Source: an uncultured Prevotellaceae bacterium
GTDB taxonomy: Bacteria; Bacteroidota; Bacteroidia; Bacteroidales; Bacteroidaceae
Assembly: GCA_946404865.1 (NCBI GenBank)
Contig: CAMJFC010000002.1
Coordinates: 45,446-109,445, forward strand
DNA: 64,000 nt
Reading direction: 5' to 3'
Shown: piece by piece, positions 8,367-16,611 of the stretch
Layout: every line of letters starts with the position of its first letter
Position numbering within the stretch: the first letter of the stretch is position 1
Translations under genes and position numbers: made by a program
Notes under the pieces: generated by a model
The model's input: only the letters and a program-made list of their open reading frames with translations
Database searches by the model: none
Told to the model about the DNA's origin: nothing

Positions 8367-8400
8367 CCGTTGCGCACGACACGAAACAGTGTACTATATC
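8367..8400 (+). promoter_or_regulatory. shared leader motif, copy D
   Basis: GTTGCGCACGACACGAAACA lies before the lipoprotein at 8401. GACACG starts 23 nt before the ATG. The match to copy C covers the GCNCGACACGAA core and the TCATG at the start codon. Confidence 0.45.
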
Positions 8401-8991
8401 ATGGCAAAAGCATCATTTAAGAAAGTGAGAAGCATTTCTCTCGCCGCACTGCTGCTGGCAATCCTCGGCATCTCGTGCGGCAATGCGCAGGAGACAAAAG
8501 AAGTGGCCAAGTCCGATAACACCCAAACGGAACAGGCGAAACCCATTTCCGAGGAAGATATGGTCCAGGCGGCTTTAGAGCACCTGCTCCACGACGTGGC
8601 GCAGCAAAAAATGGAGCAGTTCCACTGGTTCTCGAAGGATGACATTCTGAAAGTGAGCGGAGGAAAAGTAGAGAAATATGAGCGGGGCGATATCCGTGAT
8701 GCGATTGTGAATCACCCCGAGGAATGGAAGAAAGAGATTAACCGCATACTGGCTAAGGTAAAAGGAGAAGGCGAAGAAAGGGACTTTGACTTCAATAACT
8801 ATACGTTTGAGTCGTTGAAGACAGAGTCGAAAATAGACGAGATGACGAAAGGAAAAGTATACCGTGGCAGGGCTATACTGAAATGTGGCGACAAACACTT
8901 TGACTTGGTCTTTAAGAATTTAGTCTTCCTCGACGAAGATGCAAAATATGTCGATGGTCTCGGCATTGGACTCCCCGGGGAGTATGATTAA
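8401..8991 (+). CDS. lipoprotein of unknown function
   Basis: The 196-residue protein has a basic N-terminus (AKASFKKVR), a hydrophobic stretch and a lipobox at LGISCGNAQ. A charged, mostly helical mature domain with no recognised motif follows. The ATG at 8401 is chosen because it gives the signal peptide. The frame upstream to 8332 has no such feature and overlaps the leader motif. It ends 2 bp before the stop of cmk on the other strand, so the two transcripts converge with no visible terminator between them. Confidence 0.6.
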   Translation: MAKASFKKVRSISLAALLLAILGISCGNAQETKEVAKSDNTQTEQAKPISEEDMVQAALEHLLHDVAQQKMEQFHWFSKDDILKVSGGKVEKYERGDIRDAIVNHPEEWKKEINRILAKVKGEGEERDFDFNNYTFESLKTESKIDEMTKGKVYRGRAILKCGDKHFDLVFKNLVFLDEDAKYVDGLGIGLPGEYD

Positions 8992-8993
8992 CC

Positions 8994-9683
8994 TTACGAA
9001 ACTTTTTTCTCATATTCCTGCAACAGCCATTCGTTTTGTTCGGGTATGGTCATGTTGCTGTTGTCCAAGATGATGGCATCGTCGGCGGGGCGGAGCGGGG
9101 CCACTTCGCGGTGTGAGTCGATATAGTCGCGCTCCTGTACATTCTTTAGTATCTCGTCGTAGTCGGCTTGTTCGCCCTTGCCCAGCAATTCCTTATAACG
9201 TCGCTCAGCACGCACCTCAGCCGTTGCCGTCACAAACACTTTCAGTTCGGCGTCGGGAAAGACCACCGTGCCAATGTCGCGACCGTCCATCACCACACCT
9301 TTGTCTTTGCCCATCTGCTGCTGTTGGGCCACCAATGCCTCGCGTACGAACGGGATGGCGGCGATGATGCTCACGCGTGATGACACCTCCATGCCGCGGA
9401 TCTCGCCCTCCACACACTCGCCGTTGAGGTAAGTGTCAGGGCGGTTGGTCTCCGCATTGAGGGTGAACGAGATGCGGATATCGTCCATTTGTTGTTGCAG
9501 TTCTTCCGTATCTACTTCGCCCGCCTCGTTGAACAGGCCGTGGCGCATGGCATAAAGAGTTACGGCACGGTACATAGCGCCCGTGTCAACGTAGATGTAT
9601 CCGATGCGGCGTGCCAAGTCTTTGGCCATGGTGCTCTTGCCGCAAGAAGAGTGCCCGTCAATGGCGATGGTTATTTTTTTCAT
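8994..9683 (-). CDS. cmk: cytidylate kinase
   Basis: The 229-residue protein phosphorylates CMP and dCMP with ATP in the cytoplasm. The P-loop GHSSCGKST is at residues 9-17, followed by the family motif [15 protein letters not shown], then [17 protein letters not shown] and [14 protein letters not shown] in the LID region. Length and motif order are normal for bacterial Cmk. It lies downstream of porQ on the same strand, a neighbour pair I know from other Bacteroidota. The 127-bp gap to porQ contains pyrimidine-rich tandem repeats. Confidence 0.95.
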   Translation of the reverse strand: MKKITIAIDGHSSCGKSTMAKDLARRIGYIYVDTGAMYRAVTLYAMRHGLFNEAGEVDTEELQQQMDDIRISFTLNAETNRPDTYLNGECVEGEIRGMEVSSRVSIIAAIPFVREALVAQQQQMGKDKGVVMDGRDIGTVVFPDAELKVFVTATAEVRAERRYKELLGKGEQADYDEILKNVQERDYIDSHREVAPLRPADDAIILDNSNMTIPEQNEWLLQEYEKKVS

Positions 9684-9763
9684 ATCTAATTATTTTGTCT
9701 CTCGTGTACCCCTTCCCAGGAGGGGAACTCGCAATCAGGCGGATTGTTATTTCATTATTTAAA

Positions 9764-9811
9764 ATCTCTTACATCATATCTCTTACCTCCTACCTCTTAC
9801 CTCTTACCCCT
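9764..9811. repeat. CTCTTAC-type short tandem repeat
   Basis: TCTCTTAC...ATCTCTTACC.TCCTACC.TCTTACC.TCTTACC is a loose 7-nt tandem array. It ends exactly at the porQ stop codon (TTA at 9811-9813 on this strand). On the porQ sense strand it reads GGTAAGA repeats. Confidence 0.7.
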
Positions 9812-10755
9812 TATAGCGTGTAGGCTGCGTTGATGACGATTGATGACGATGACACGTGGAATTTGCCGTAAGCTACATTCAGCTTAAAGCGATCCAATTG
9901 TATGCCGCCGCCGAATGACAGACCGGCACCGTGTGCACTCTCGCTGTCACCGCTCTGAATCTTCATCTCGTCAGCCCGGCGGAAATTGTACCCGGCACCA
10001 ATCCAAATAGCGTCAGAGAGCATCACATCGATACCTGCCGACACGTGGTTGATGAAACGGTAATCCCAATGCGTCAGGTCGGTCAATGTGGCTGACAGAC
10101 GGAACGGTGCCCCTTGCAGCCGTTTGCTGACACCCAGACGTAAATCGAATGGCATCCGCTCAAAATCGTCATCGTAAGCTTTCAATTGTCCGCCAAGGTT
10201 CTTGGCCACGGCAGAAACCGACCACTCGCGTTCCGGGTCGTAGTAGTTGAGTCCCAAATCTACCCCCATGGCAATGGAGTTATACTTGCCGATATACGAG
10301 GTGATGAATTTCACGGTGATGCCGCCAGCAAGGCGTTGGGCCAGGTCGTAACCTAAGTAGCCGCACACTGCGATGTCTTTGGCAGAGAACTCGCCCGTTT
10401 GTACATTGTCGGCCGTCGTCTCTTTCATCTTTCCGTAGTCGATGAACTGACCGCTCACCGCCACAGTGGCTTTTTCCTTCACCGTCCAGTTGTACGAGGC
10501 ACTTGCCGTGTTGGCGCCGTCCATGTAGTTCATGTAGTTGAGTGAGATAGTGCGACTGCTCACCGACTGCAACAGAGCCGGGTTGGAGAACATCAGCGAG
10601 GGGTCGTCCTCGATGATGGTGATGTTCTCGCCCCCCAATGCCGCGGCATGGGCACTCACGGGCAGTCGGAGGAAATTATATGCGGTGCGGCTCTCCTGTG
10701 CTGAGATGGCAACAGGACAGACCAACATGAGCAACGCAAAAATGACTTTTTTCAT
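9811..10755 (-). CDS. porQ: type IX secretion system protein PorQ
   Basis: This outer-membrane beta-barrel protein of about 314 residues belongs to the PorV/PorQ family. PorQ takes part in the type IX secretion system that exports and anchors surface proteins in Bacteroidota. A signal peptide (MKKVIFALLMLVCPVAISAQ) is followed by the family start YNFLRLPVSAHAAALGGENI and DDPSLMFSNPALL. The protein ends in a beta-strand with SSSIVINAAYTL. The start at 10755 is preferred to the upstream ATG at 10779, which would precede the basic signal-peptide start and overlap the promoter box at 10777-10784. The stop codon abuts a short tandem repeat. Confidence 0.88.
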   Translation of the reverse strand: MKKVIFALLMLVCPVAISAQESRTAYNFLRLPVSAHAAALGGENITIIEDDPSLMFSNPALLQSVSSRTISLNYMNYMDGANTASASYNWTVKEKATVAVSGQFIDYGKMKETTADNVQTGEFSAKDIAVCGYLGYDLAQRLAGGITVKFITSYIGKYNSIAMGVDLGLNYYDPEREWSVSAVAKNLGGQLKAYDDDFERMPFDLRLGVSKRLQGAPFRLSATLTDLTHWDYRFINHVSAGIDVMLSDAIWIGAGYNFRRADEMKIQSGDSESAHGAGLSFGGGIQLDRFKLNVAYGKFHVSSSSIVINAAYTL

Positions 10756-10776
10756 CCCATTCACGTAATTTCTCTG

Positions 10777-10784
10777 CAAAGATA
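10777..10784 (-). promoter_or_regulatory. -7 box for porQ
   Basis: CAAAGATA on this strand reads TATCTTTG on the minus strand, 22 nt before the porQ ATG. It is divergent from the tonB-like gene promoter at 10808. Confidence 0.55.
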
Positions 10785-10807
10785 CAGCATTTTCTGAAAT
10801 AATATGT

Positions 10808-10815
10808 TACTTTTG
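10808..10815 (+). promoter_or_regulatory. -7 box for tonB-like gene
   Basis: TACTTTTG matches TAnnTTTG, 41 nt upstream of the GTG start at 10856. Confidence 0.55.
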
Positions 10816-10855
10816 CAGTAACTAAGTAGATAAACGCAAAAAAACGCGGTTTATT

Positions 10856-11575
10856 GTGGAGCAGAAAAAGACCTTGGCGGCGAATATAGACGACAGGAGG
10901 GGCACGTCGTTCCTCTTAGGATTGGTTGTTGCACTTGCGCTGCTGTTGACGGCCTTGGAGTGGACCTCGCATACGGCTGAACCGGAAGAAACGTCAGACT
11001 TGATGGGCGAGATGCCGCAAGACCTCGAAGCGATACCCGCTTTGGACCAGCGCGACCTCATCGCTCTGACGAATCCACAGCCTGCGACGACCGTTATCAG
11101 CGAGCGGGTGGTGGTGACCGATGACACCGCCGAAGAGATACCCGATGCCGCCGATGCCACTCACGATGAATGGGTGCCCTTGGTGTTCGACCCCGAGGAT
11201 TTCACCGAAGAGCCCGTCAACAATGAGGCCCTTTCACCCTTAGCGTTGGGTCAGACACCCGAACCCGTGCTGCGTGTGGTGGAGCAATACCCAGAGTTCC
11301 CCGGCGGTATGATGGAGTTGGTGAAGTGGCTCACCAAAAATCTGCAATATCCGGCCTATGCCCGTCAGCAGAAGATACAGGGCGAGGTGGTCACCTCGTT
11401 CATCATCAACAAAGACGGCACCGTGGCCGACATCAAGATATTGAAGTCGGTAGAGGCGTCGCTCGACCGTGAGGCATTGCGTGTGCTCCGGATGATGCCG
11501 GCATGGAAACCCGGCCAGGACCATGGGCAGCCTTGTCGCACCCTCGTCCGCCTGCCGATAGTGTTCAAGATATAG
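10856..11575 (+). CDS. TonB family energy transducer
   Basis: The 239-residue protein has a short cytoplasmic start, one membrane helix (about 16-36, SFLLGLVVALALLLTALEW) and a Glu/Asp/Pro-rich periplasmic linker. The C-terminal TonB domain (about 145-239) carries PEFPGGMMELVKWLTKNLQYP, IQGEVVTSFIINKDGTVADI and LRMMPAWKPGQ. It would couple the proton-motive force through ExbBD to outer-membrane transporters. The start is a GTG at 10856, with no in-frame ATG near it. A polyprenyl synthase gene follows 30 bp later on the same strand. Confidence 0.88.
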   Translation: MEQKKTLAANIDDRRGTSFLLGLVVALALLLTALEWTSHTAEPEETSDLMGEMPQDLEAIPALDQRDLIALTNPQPATTVISERVVVTDDTAEEIPDAADATHDEWVPLVFDPEDFTEEPVNNEALSPLALGQTPEPVLRVVEQYPEFPGGMMELVKWLTKNLQYPAYARQQKIQGEVVTSFIINKDGTVADIKILKSVEASLDREALRVLRMMPAWKPGQDHGQPCRTLVRLPIVFKI

Positions 11576-11605
11576 GGGCAAGTCAATCTCCCAAACGATC
11601 AAAAT

Positions 11606-12580
11606 ATGTATTCATCCAATCAAATATTAGAACAGGTCAACCACTATATTGACCATCTGGCTTACGACCGACGGCCCGAAAGCCTTTACGAACCCATACG
11701 GTATGTGCTCTCGCTCGGGGGCAAACGCATACGGCCTGTGCTCATGTTGCTCGCATACAATTTGTACAAAGACGACCCTTTGTCCATCTTGTCGTCTGCT
11801 TGCGCACTTGAGACCTACCACAACTACACCTTGTTGCACGACGACCTGATGGATAATGCCGACCTGCGACGCGGCCACCAGACCGTTCATAAGCGTTGGG
11901 ATGCCAACACGGCCATCCTCTCCGGCGACTCGATGCTCGTGCTGGCTTATGAGCGCATGGCGCAGTGCGACCCCGCCAAGTTGAAACCCGTGCTCGACCT
12001 CTTCACTGAGACAGCCTTGGAAATTGGTGAGGGACAGCAATACGACATGGACTTTGAGCAACGTCAGGATGTCACCGAGGAGGAGTATATTGAGATGATA
12101 CGTCTGAAGACCAGCGTGTTGTTGGCATGCGCCATGAAGATTGGTGCCATCCTGGCCGATGCGCCCGAAGCAGACGCGCAGCGCCTTTACGACTACGGCG
12201 AGAAGTTCGGTCTGGCGTTTCAACTGCAAGACGACTACCTGGATGTTTATGGCGATACGAAGGTCTTCGGCAAGGCCATCGGCGGCGACATCCTCTGCAA
12301 CAAGAAGACCTATATGTTGATCAATGCTTTCAATTTGGCCACACCGGCCCAGCGCGAGCAACTGATGCATTGGGTGAGCCGACGCGACTACGACCCTCAG
12401 GAGAAGATAGCCGCCGTTACAGCCCTTTACAATGAGATAGGCATCGACCGTCTGGCCAAAGAGAAGATTCGTTATTACTTTGAAGAGAGCAAGAAAGTGC
12501 TCACATCGGTCAATGTGCCAGAGGCGCGTAAGGCGCAGCTGATTGCCTATACCGATGAAATGATGCAGAGGGAGTATTGA
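11606..12580 (+). CDS. trans-polyprenyl diphosphate synthase
   Basis: The 324-residue protein elongates allylic diphosphates with isopentenyl diphosphate in the cytoplasm. The first aspartate-rich motif DDLMDNADLRRG begins at D79 and the second, QDDYLD, begins at D209. The GGKRIRPVLM segment is near residue 40. Length and motifs fit the farnesyl/geranylgeranyl/octaprenyl synthase family, but the chain length made cannot be read with confidence. A role in menaquinone side-chain or general isoprenoid supply is plausible given menA at 62841. Its stop (12578-12580) is immediately followed by the ATG of tatD at 12581, so the two are translationally linked. Confidence 0.88.
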   Translation: MYSSNQILEQVNHYIDHLAYDRRPESLYEPIRYVLSLGGKRIRPVLMLLAYNLYKDDPLSILSSACALETYHNYTLLHDDLMDNADLRRGHQTVHKRWDANTAILSGDSMLVLAYERMAQCDPAKLKPVLDLFTETALEIGEGQQYDMDFEQRQDVTEEEYIEMIRLKTSVLLACAMKIGAILADAPEADAQRLYDYGEKFGLAFQLQDDYLDVYGDTKVFGKAIGGDILCNKKTYMLINAFNLATPAQREQLMHWVSRRDYDPQEKIAAVTALYNEIGIDRLAKEKIRYYFEESKKVLTSVNVPEARKAQLIAYTDEMMQREY

Positions 12581-13369
12581 ATGACAGACACCCATACACA
12601 CTTAGACGGCAACGAGTTTGACGCCGACCGCGACGAGGTGGTAGCACGTGCCCGTGAGGCGGGCATCAGCCGTGTGTTCATCCCGGCCATCGACCTGCCG
12701 TCGGTGGAGACGGTACTCAACGTATGCCACCGTTATCCCGGCTATGCCTATCCTATGCTCGGACTCCATCCTGAGGAGGTGCGTGCCGACTGGCGCGAGG
12801 CGTTGCAAGCCATCCGTCAGCGACTCGTTGAACCTGAGGTGTTGCGCGAGACCATCGCCGTGGGCGAGGTGGGCATCGACTACTATTGGAGCCGTGAGTT
12901 TGAGAAAGAACAGTTGGAGGCTTTCGAACAACAGGTGCAGTGGGCGGTGGAGTTTCAGTTGCCCTTGATGATTCACTGTCGCAAGGGACAGCAGGAGTTG
13001 GTGCGCATCCTGCGCCGTTACGAGCGCGACCTGCCCGGCGGTGTGTTTCACTGTTTCACAGGCAATGAGCATGAGGCGGCAGAACTGCTCTCTTTTGACC
13101 GTTTCGTGTTGGGCATCGGCGGCGTGCTCACGTTCAAGAAAAGCCATCTGCCCGAGGTTTTGCCGGCTGTGGTACCCCTCTCTCGCGTAGTCTTGGAGAC
13201 CGATGCTCCCTATATGGCACCCGTGCCCATGCGAGGAAAGCGGAACGAGAGCGCTTTCGTGCGCTTCGTGTTGCAACGCATGGCGCAGTGCTACGGTGTG
13301 AGTGAAGAAGAGGTGGCACGGCAGACCGATGAGAATGTGTCGCGTGTCTTCCCGAAAGTGGCGATATGA
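12581..13369 (+). CDS. tatD: TatD family metal-dependent hydrolase
   Basis: The 262-residue TIM-barrel protein has the metal-binding start DTHTHLDGNEF and the family motifs VAVGEVGIDYYW, LPLMIHCRKGQQE, GVFHCFTGN and VVLETDAPYMAPVP. TatD proteins are divalent-metal-dependent 3'-5' exonucleases or related hydrolases of the cytoplasm. The gene begins directly at the stop of the polyprenyl synthase and overlaps the next gene by 4 bp (ATGA at 13366-13369), so three or four genes from 10856 appear to form one operon. Confidence 0.9.
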   Translation: MTDTHTHLDGNEFDADRDEVVARAREAGISRVFIPAIDLPSVETVLNVCHRYPGYAYPMLGLHPEEVRADWREALQAIRQRLVEPEVLRETIAVGEVGIDYYWSREFEKEQLEAFEQQVQWAVEFQLPLMIHCRKGQQELVRILRRYERDLPGGVFHCFTGNEHEAAELLSFDRFVLGIGGVLTFKKSHLPEVLPAVVPLSRVVLETDAPYMAPVPMRGKRNESAFVRFVLQRMAQCYGVSEEEVARQTDENVSRVFPKVAI

Positions 13370-14634
13370 CTCGTTGGTTGCTGATGGCATGGCTGCTCCT
13401 CGGCGATAGTCTGACGGCATCGGCTCAGGAGACGGACACGTTGCGCCATTGGGGCGGAGCGTTCATCGCCAATCCAAGTACGGTCATCGTCATGGACAGC
13501 TATCAGCGTAAGTACCAGCAAGGCAAACGCAACCTCTCGTGGGGAATAGAGGCGCTCTACAGCAGTGTGCCGGCCGACAGCGATGCTTATGCCGCTGATT
13601 ATGGTTACCCGACCATCGGCGTGGGGTTGAAATACAGTCTCAACCATGGGGTCACGATGCACCGCTCGCCCGACCCTGCATGGGGGCAGGCCGAAGAGGT
13701 GGACTACCGTTCCCGCATGGGCAATTCGTTGTCGCTCTATGGCTCTTTTGCCCGTCCGCTCTACCGGAATCGAAAATGGGAGGTGGATTATGCTTTCCTG
13801 TTTGGGGTAGGGTATTGCGTCCATGACTACGACCCTGCAGACAATGTGGATAATGAACTGATAGGTTCGCATTGGCTCGTCTTCTTCGGGGCGGGACTGC
13901 ATGCCAGCTATCGCGTGGCACCCGCATGGGGCGTGAAGGCCGGGCTGGAATACTGGCACTTGAGCAACGGGGCTCTCTACCGGCCCAATAAAGGAGCCAA
14001 TTTCTTCGGACCGTCGCTCGCACTCGTTTACCGGCCCTATTACGATGCGGTCAGCAGCAGCGAAGCGAAGGCGGTGGCTCAGGCGGTTCGCAGGCCCTTC
14101 CAACGCTATTGGATAGCCCGGGTCACAGCGGGCGTTGGGGCGAAGACGCTTAATGAGGATTGGCAACTGACGCAGTTTCAGACGCCTCCCGGCGACCCCG
14201 ACTACCGTACCGGCCATTTCCGGATCTACGCCTCTTACTCGCTACAGACCGATGTGCTCTATCGCTATGCCCGCCGTTGGGCCAGCGGCATCGGAGTCGA
14301 TCTGTTTTATGGCACATACAGTGATCATGTGGCAGAGCTCGATACGAAATTCGGCGGCGACGGTCATACCAGTCCGTGGTCGGTGGGTCTCGCGGCCAAG
14401 CATGAGGTCTATTACCATCGGTTGCGGTTAGCCATGTCAATCGGATTCTATCTCTACCGTAAAATGGGTGTCAATGCCAAGGAGGTGGAGCAACCCTACT
14501 ACGAGCGTATCGGCATCCATTACGATATACCCCGCACCCCCTTGTCTGTGGGAGTCAACGTGAAGGCTCACCGCACCAAGGCCGACCTCACCGAAGTGGT
14601 GCTCAGTTATAACTTTAGAAAATTAGAAAATTAA
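13366..14634 (+). CDS. PagL-like outer-membrane acyloxyacyl hydrolase family protein
   Basis: The 422-residue protein has a signal peptide (MTRWLLMAWLLLGDSLTASA) and alternating beta-barrel strands. The segment YWHLSNGALYRPNKGANFFG near residue 200 matches the His-x-Ser-Asn active-site region of lipid A 3-O-deacylases (PagL). PagL removes an acyl chain from lipid A in the outer membrane. It is longer than PagL itself: the second half (about 230-422) appears to be an additional barrel-like module. The natural barrel end VVLSYNF is followed by RKLEN-stop, whose codons belong to an AT-rich tandem repeat, so the repeat seems to have rewritten the 3' end. Confidence 0.72.
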   Translation: MTRWLLMAWLLLGDSLTASAQETDTLRHWGGAFIANPSTVIVMDSYQRKYQQGKRNLSWGIEALYSSVPADSDAYAADYGYPTIGVGLKYSLNHGVTMHRSPDPAWGQAEEVDYRSRMGNSLSLYGSFARPLYRNRKWEVDYAFLFGVGYCVHDYDPADNVDNELIGSHWLVFFGAGLHASYRVAPAWGVKAGLEYWHLSNGALYRPNKGANFFGPSLALVYRPYYDAVSSSEAKAVAQAVRRPFQRYWIARVTAGVGAKTLNEDWQLTQFQTPPGDPDYRTGHFRIYASYSLQTDVLYRYARRWASGIGVDLFYGTYSDHVAELDTKFGGDGHTSPWSVGLAAKHEVYYHRLRLAMSIGFYLYRKMGVNAKEVEQPYYERIGIHYDIPRTPLSVGVNVKAHRTKADLTEVVLSYNFRKLEN

Positions 14635-14653
14635 AAAATTAAAAAATTAAAAT
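14615..14653 (+). repeat. AAAATTAG/A tandem repeat
   Basis: A loose 8-nt array (TTAGAAAA, TTAGAAAA, TTAAAAAA, TTAAAAAA) begins inside the last codons of the preceding gene and runs directly into the GGGAGTTT array. Confidence 0.7.
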
Positions 14654-14700
14654 GGGAGTTTGGGAGTTTGGGAGTTTGGGAGTTTAGACAATAGTCTATT
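14654..14700 (+). repeat. GGGAGTTT octamer array with AATAG-T-CTATT cap
   Basis: There are four perfect GGGAGTTT copies (14654-14685), then AGACAATAGTCTATT (14686-14700), whose last 11 nt are the inverted repeat AATAG-T-CTATT. The same two-part layout occurs at 37889, 50511 (minus strand) and 63743. Confidence 0.85.
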
Positions 14701-14731
14701 TAACTCTTTTCGTTGGGACATTTAAGGACCC

Positions 14732-14835
14732 TCAACCCTCAACCATTTAGAACCCTAATCCCTTCAACCATTTAGAACCCTAATCCCTTCAACCTTTTAG
14801 AACACTAAACCTTCAACCCTCAACCCTAAACATAT
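14732..14835 (+). repeat. CCCTCAACC repeat with 25-bp tandem units
   Basis: Two identical 25-nt units (14742-14766 and 14767-14791, beginning ACCATTTAGAACCCTAATCC) are followed by a third with changes. CCCTCAACC motifs lie on both sides. Related CCCTCAACC text occurs at 62803-62850. There are no spacers, so this is not CRISPR. Confidence 0.8.
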
Positions 14836-14841
14836 TGAGCC

Positions 14842-15381
14842 ATGGGACTTTTTGATTTCATTAAAGGAGCAACGACTCCTCAAAACACCACCAAAACGAT
14901 AGTGTTACCTTTCGTGCCTAAAAATGTGAATGAACTGATGGCGATGCCCGGAGCCAACCTGCAAGACGAGTTTGCTGTGGCGGCGCTTGCTGTGGCTGTG
15001 CTCTGCAACTGGGAGCGTGACACGCAAGCCACCATCGAGATGCTCAACTATCTGCGCGGGCCTCGCCCGTTGTCAGTGATGGACCAGCAGTTCCTGCGCG
15101 ATCGTCTGGCTGGCAAGCAGTATAAAACATTCTCCTTCTTCCGTGGCGCTACGGTACAAAACAACTACACGCCATCGATGCCTCTCACCATCGACGTAAG
15201 TACCAATCCATACACCTATCAGACGGAGAATATGGCCACGTTGCACCTCAAATCAGCCGGTGCCGACAGCCTGCGGCAGATTTCTCTGCGCAAGAAGCCC
15301 AGCACCGGACAATGGTTTGTTTGGGAGATTTTCCTCCTCTCCGACATCCGCACTCCCGCCGCCCAAGACCCTTGGGCGTGA
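14842..15381 (+). CDS. DUF6935-like protein
   Basis: The 179-residue soluble protein has LPFVPKNVNELMAMPGANLQ, LNYLRGPRPLSVMDQQFLRD, SFFRGATVQNNYTPSMP and SLRKKPSTGQWFVWE. These resemble, from memory, a domain of unknown function found in Bacteroidota and Clostridia (DUF6935). No signal peptide or catalytic motif is seen. It stands alone on the plus strand, preceded by 200 bp of tandem repeats and facing the stop of the P-loop/CYTH gene 9 bp away. Confidence 0.6.
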   Translation: MGLFDFIKGATTPQNTTKTIVLPFVPKNVNELMAMPGANLQDEFAVAALAVAVLCNWERDTQATIEMLNYLRGPRPLSVMDQQFLRDRLAGKQYKTFSFFRGATVQNNYTPSMPLTIDVSTNPYTYQTENMATLHLKSAGADSLRQISLRKKPSTGQWFVWEIFLLSDIRTPAAQDPWA

Positions 15382-15390
15382 GGGTGGAAA

Positions 15391-16491
15391 TCATCCCCTC
15401 AGGGCGAGGTTGTAGTTGTAATAACTGCTGTCGCCCGTGATTTCTTTGATGACGTTGATGAAAGAGGGGAAACGGACATCCTCGCCCTCGGTGATGCCTT
15501 TCGTCTCGAGAATCATCATGCCGGGGTGGGGCGAGATAAAGGTGTCGAGTTCAAAGAACTGTCCCTTCCAAATGAAACTCTTCCGTATTTTGTGGATAGT
15601 CAGCCGGTAAGGGTCAGCTTGTTGCAACAGCGACTGGTAGAGGTTGTTGCTCACTTGGCGCTCCGTTTCCAACTGCTCTTTGTCGGAGATGCGTTTCTTC
15701 GTGGTGTGCACATTGACGAACTTCCCGTTCCACCCGTGACGGCGCAAGCGCACCTCGCAACCGGGTTCGGCCACCAGATAAGTCTGGGTGATGTCGCTCT
15801 CGATGGCGTAGGGAACCTCGTCGGTCAGTTCCACCAAGTATTTGCGCTCCTCCTCAATGGGTTGCGGCAGTCCTAACACATTCGATATCTCTTTCAGCAC
15901 ACGGTTGATTTTCGCGTCGAAATCTTCGTGGTTGTTGATGACGCGCAGATGCGAATGTCCCGTCCACGCTTCAATCACTTTTTTGTCGAGCATACGGGCA
16001 ATCTGCAATCCCTCCTCGTCGGCCTTCTCATTGCGGCTGGCGTTGTTGCTGGTGGTGTAGAACTGCTCTGCGCCGTCGGCAGCACTCACCAGGTGCAGCA
16101 CGGCATCGTAGCGGGTGTCGCGCAGTTCGGCGGTCGAGGTGCCCACAGCAGCCGTAATCTGTTCCCACATCTCGGGTTTCATATAGGCCGAGATATCCAT
16201 CGCGCCACGGTCGCAGACAATGACGCAGGGTTCTTCGCAGGTCTCAGCCATCCGCATGAACTTGTCTTCCAACGCCAGTTGCACCTCCAATGTGGCTTTC
16301 TCGCCTTCGTAGAAGAAATCCTTGTTTTTCGTCAGGTAGTCCATGCCCGACTGCGTGAACATCGTGGGTACTTCCGGGATGGTAAACACCTTGTATCCCA
16401 GGCTCGAGAAATGTTCTATCACTCTCACTAAAGCGGTTGTCTTGCCCGCGCAGGGTCCTCCTGTGAGGACGATTTTTTTGATATCTTTCAT
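15391..16491 (-). CDS. P-loop kinase-like ATPase fused to a CYTH domain
   Basis: The 366-residue protein has an N-terminal AAA_28/NadR-like P-loop NTPase (about 1-190) with Walker A GGPCAGKT at residues 11-18, VIVCDRGAMD and a lid-like arginine-rich stretch. Its C-terminal part (about 210-366) is a CYTH / triphosphate tunnel domain with EERKYLV, EVRLRRHG, TTKK and the acidic ELDTF and ILETKG strands that line the tunnel. CYTH domains act on triphosphates or thiamine triphosphate. The exact substrate here is unknown. The ATG at 16491 (MKDIKKIVLTGG) is chosen because the frame upstream overlaps the promoter box. It is divergent from the histidine phosphatase at 16612. Confidence 0.82.
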   Translation of the reverse strand: MKDIKKIVLTGGPCAGKTTALVRVIEHFSSLGYKVFTIPEVPTMFTQSGMDYLTKNKDFFYEGEKATLEVQLALEDKFMRMAETCEEPCVIVCDRGAMDISAYMKPEMWEQITAAVGTSTAELRDTRYDAVLHLVSAADGAEQFYTTSNNASRNEKADEEGLQIARMLDKKVIEAWTGHSHLRVINNHEDFDAKINRVLKEISNVLGLPQPIEEERKYLVELTDEVPYAIESDITQTYLVAEPGCEVRLRRHGWNGKFVNVHTTKKRISDKEQLETERQVSNNLYQSLLQQADPYRLTIHKIRKSFIWKGQFFELDTFISPHPGMMILETKGITEGEDVRFPSFINVIKEITGDSSYYNYNLALRG

Positions 16492-16523
16492 TGGATAGGA
16501 TTGTAGTAGTCGATATGACAGTG

Positions 16524-16531
16524 CAAAAGTA
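16524..16531 (-). promoter_or_regulatory. -7 box for P-loop/CYTH gene
   Basis: CAAAAGTA reads TACTTTTG on the minus strand, 33 nt before the ATG at 16491. Confidence 0.5.
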
Positions 16532-16587
16532 CGAAAAGAAATCTGAAAAAATGAAAGATGCAATCAGAATGTTTTGCTTTTTTTCAT

Positions 16588-16595
16588 TACTTTTG
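16588..16595 (+). promoter_or_regulatory. -7 box for histidine phosphatase gene
   Basis: TACTTTTG lies 16 nt before the ATG at 16612. It is divergent from the box at 16524. Confidence 0.55.
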
Positions 16596-16611
16596 CACCA
16601 AAAATTGGACA

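Noticed and set aside
8332..8400. A longer start for the 8401 lipoprotein.
   Set aside because: It would translate the shared leader motif and place the signal peptide in the interior.
11627..12601. A 324-residue open frame on the minus strand opposite the polyprenyl synthase.
   Set aside because: It has no recognisable motifs and mirrors the real gene, whose aspartate-rich motifs are clear.
12602..13420. A minus-strand open frame opposite tatD.
   Set aside because: It is a shadow of tatD and has low-complexity His-rich text with no family pattern.
14742..14815. 25-bp tandem repeats that could be a CRISPR array.
   Set aside because: Units are directly adjacent with no spacers, and no cas genes lie nearby.
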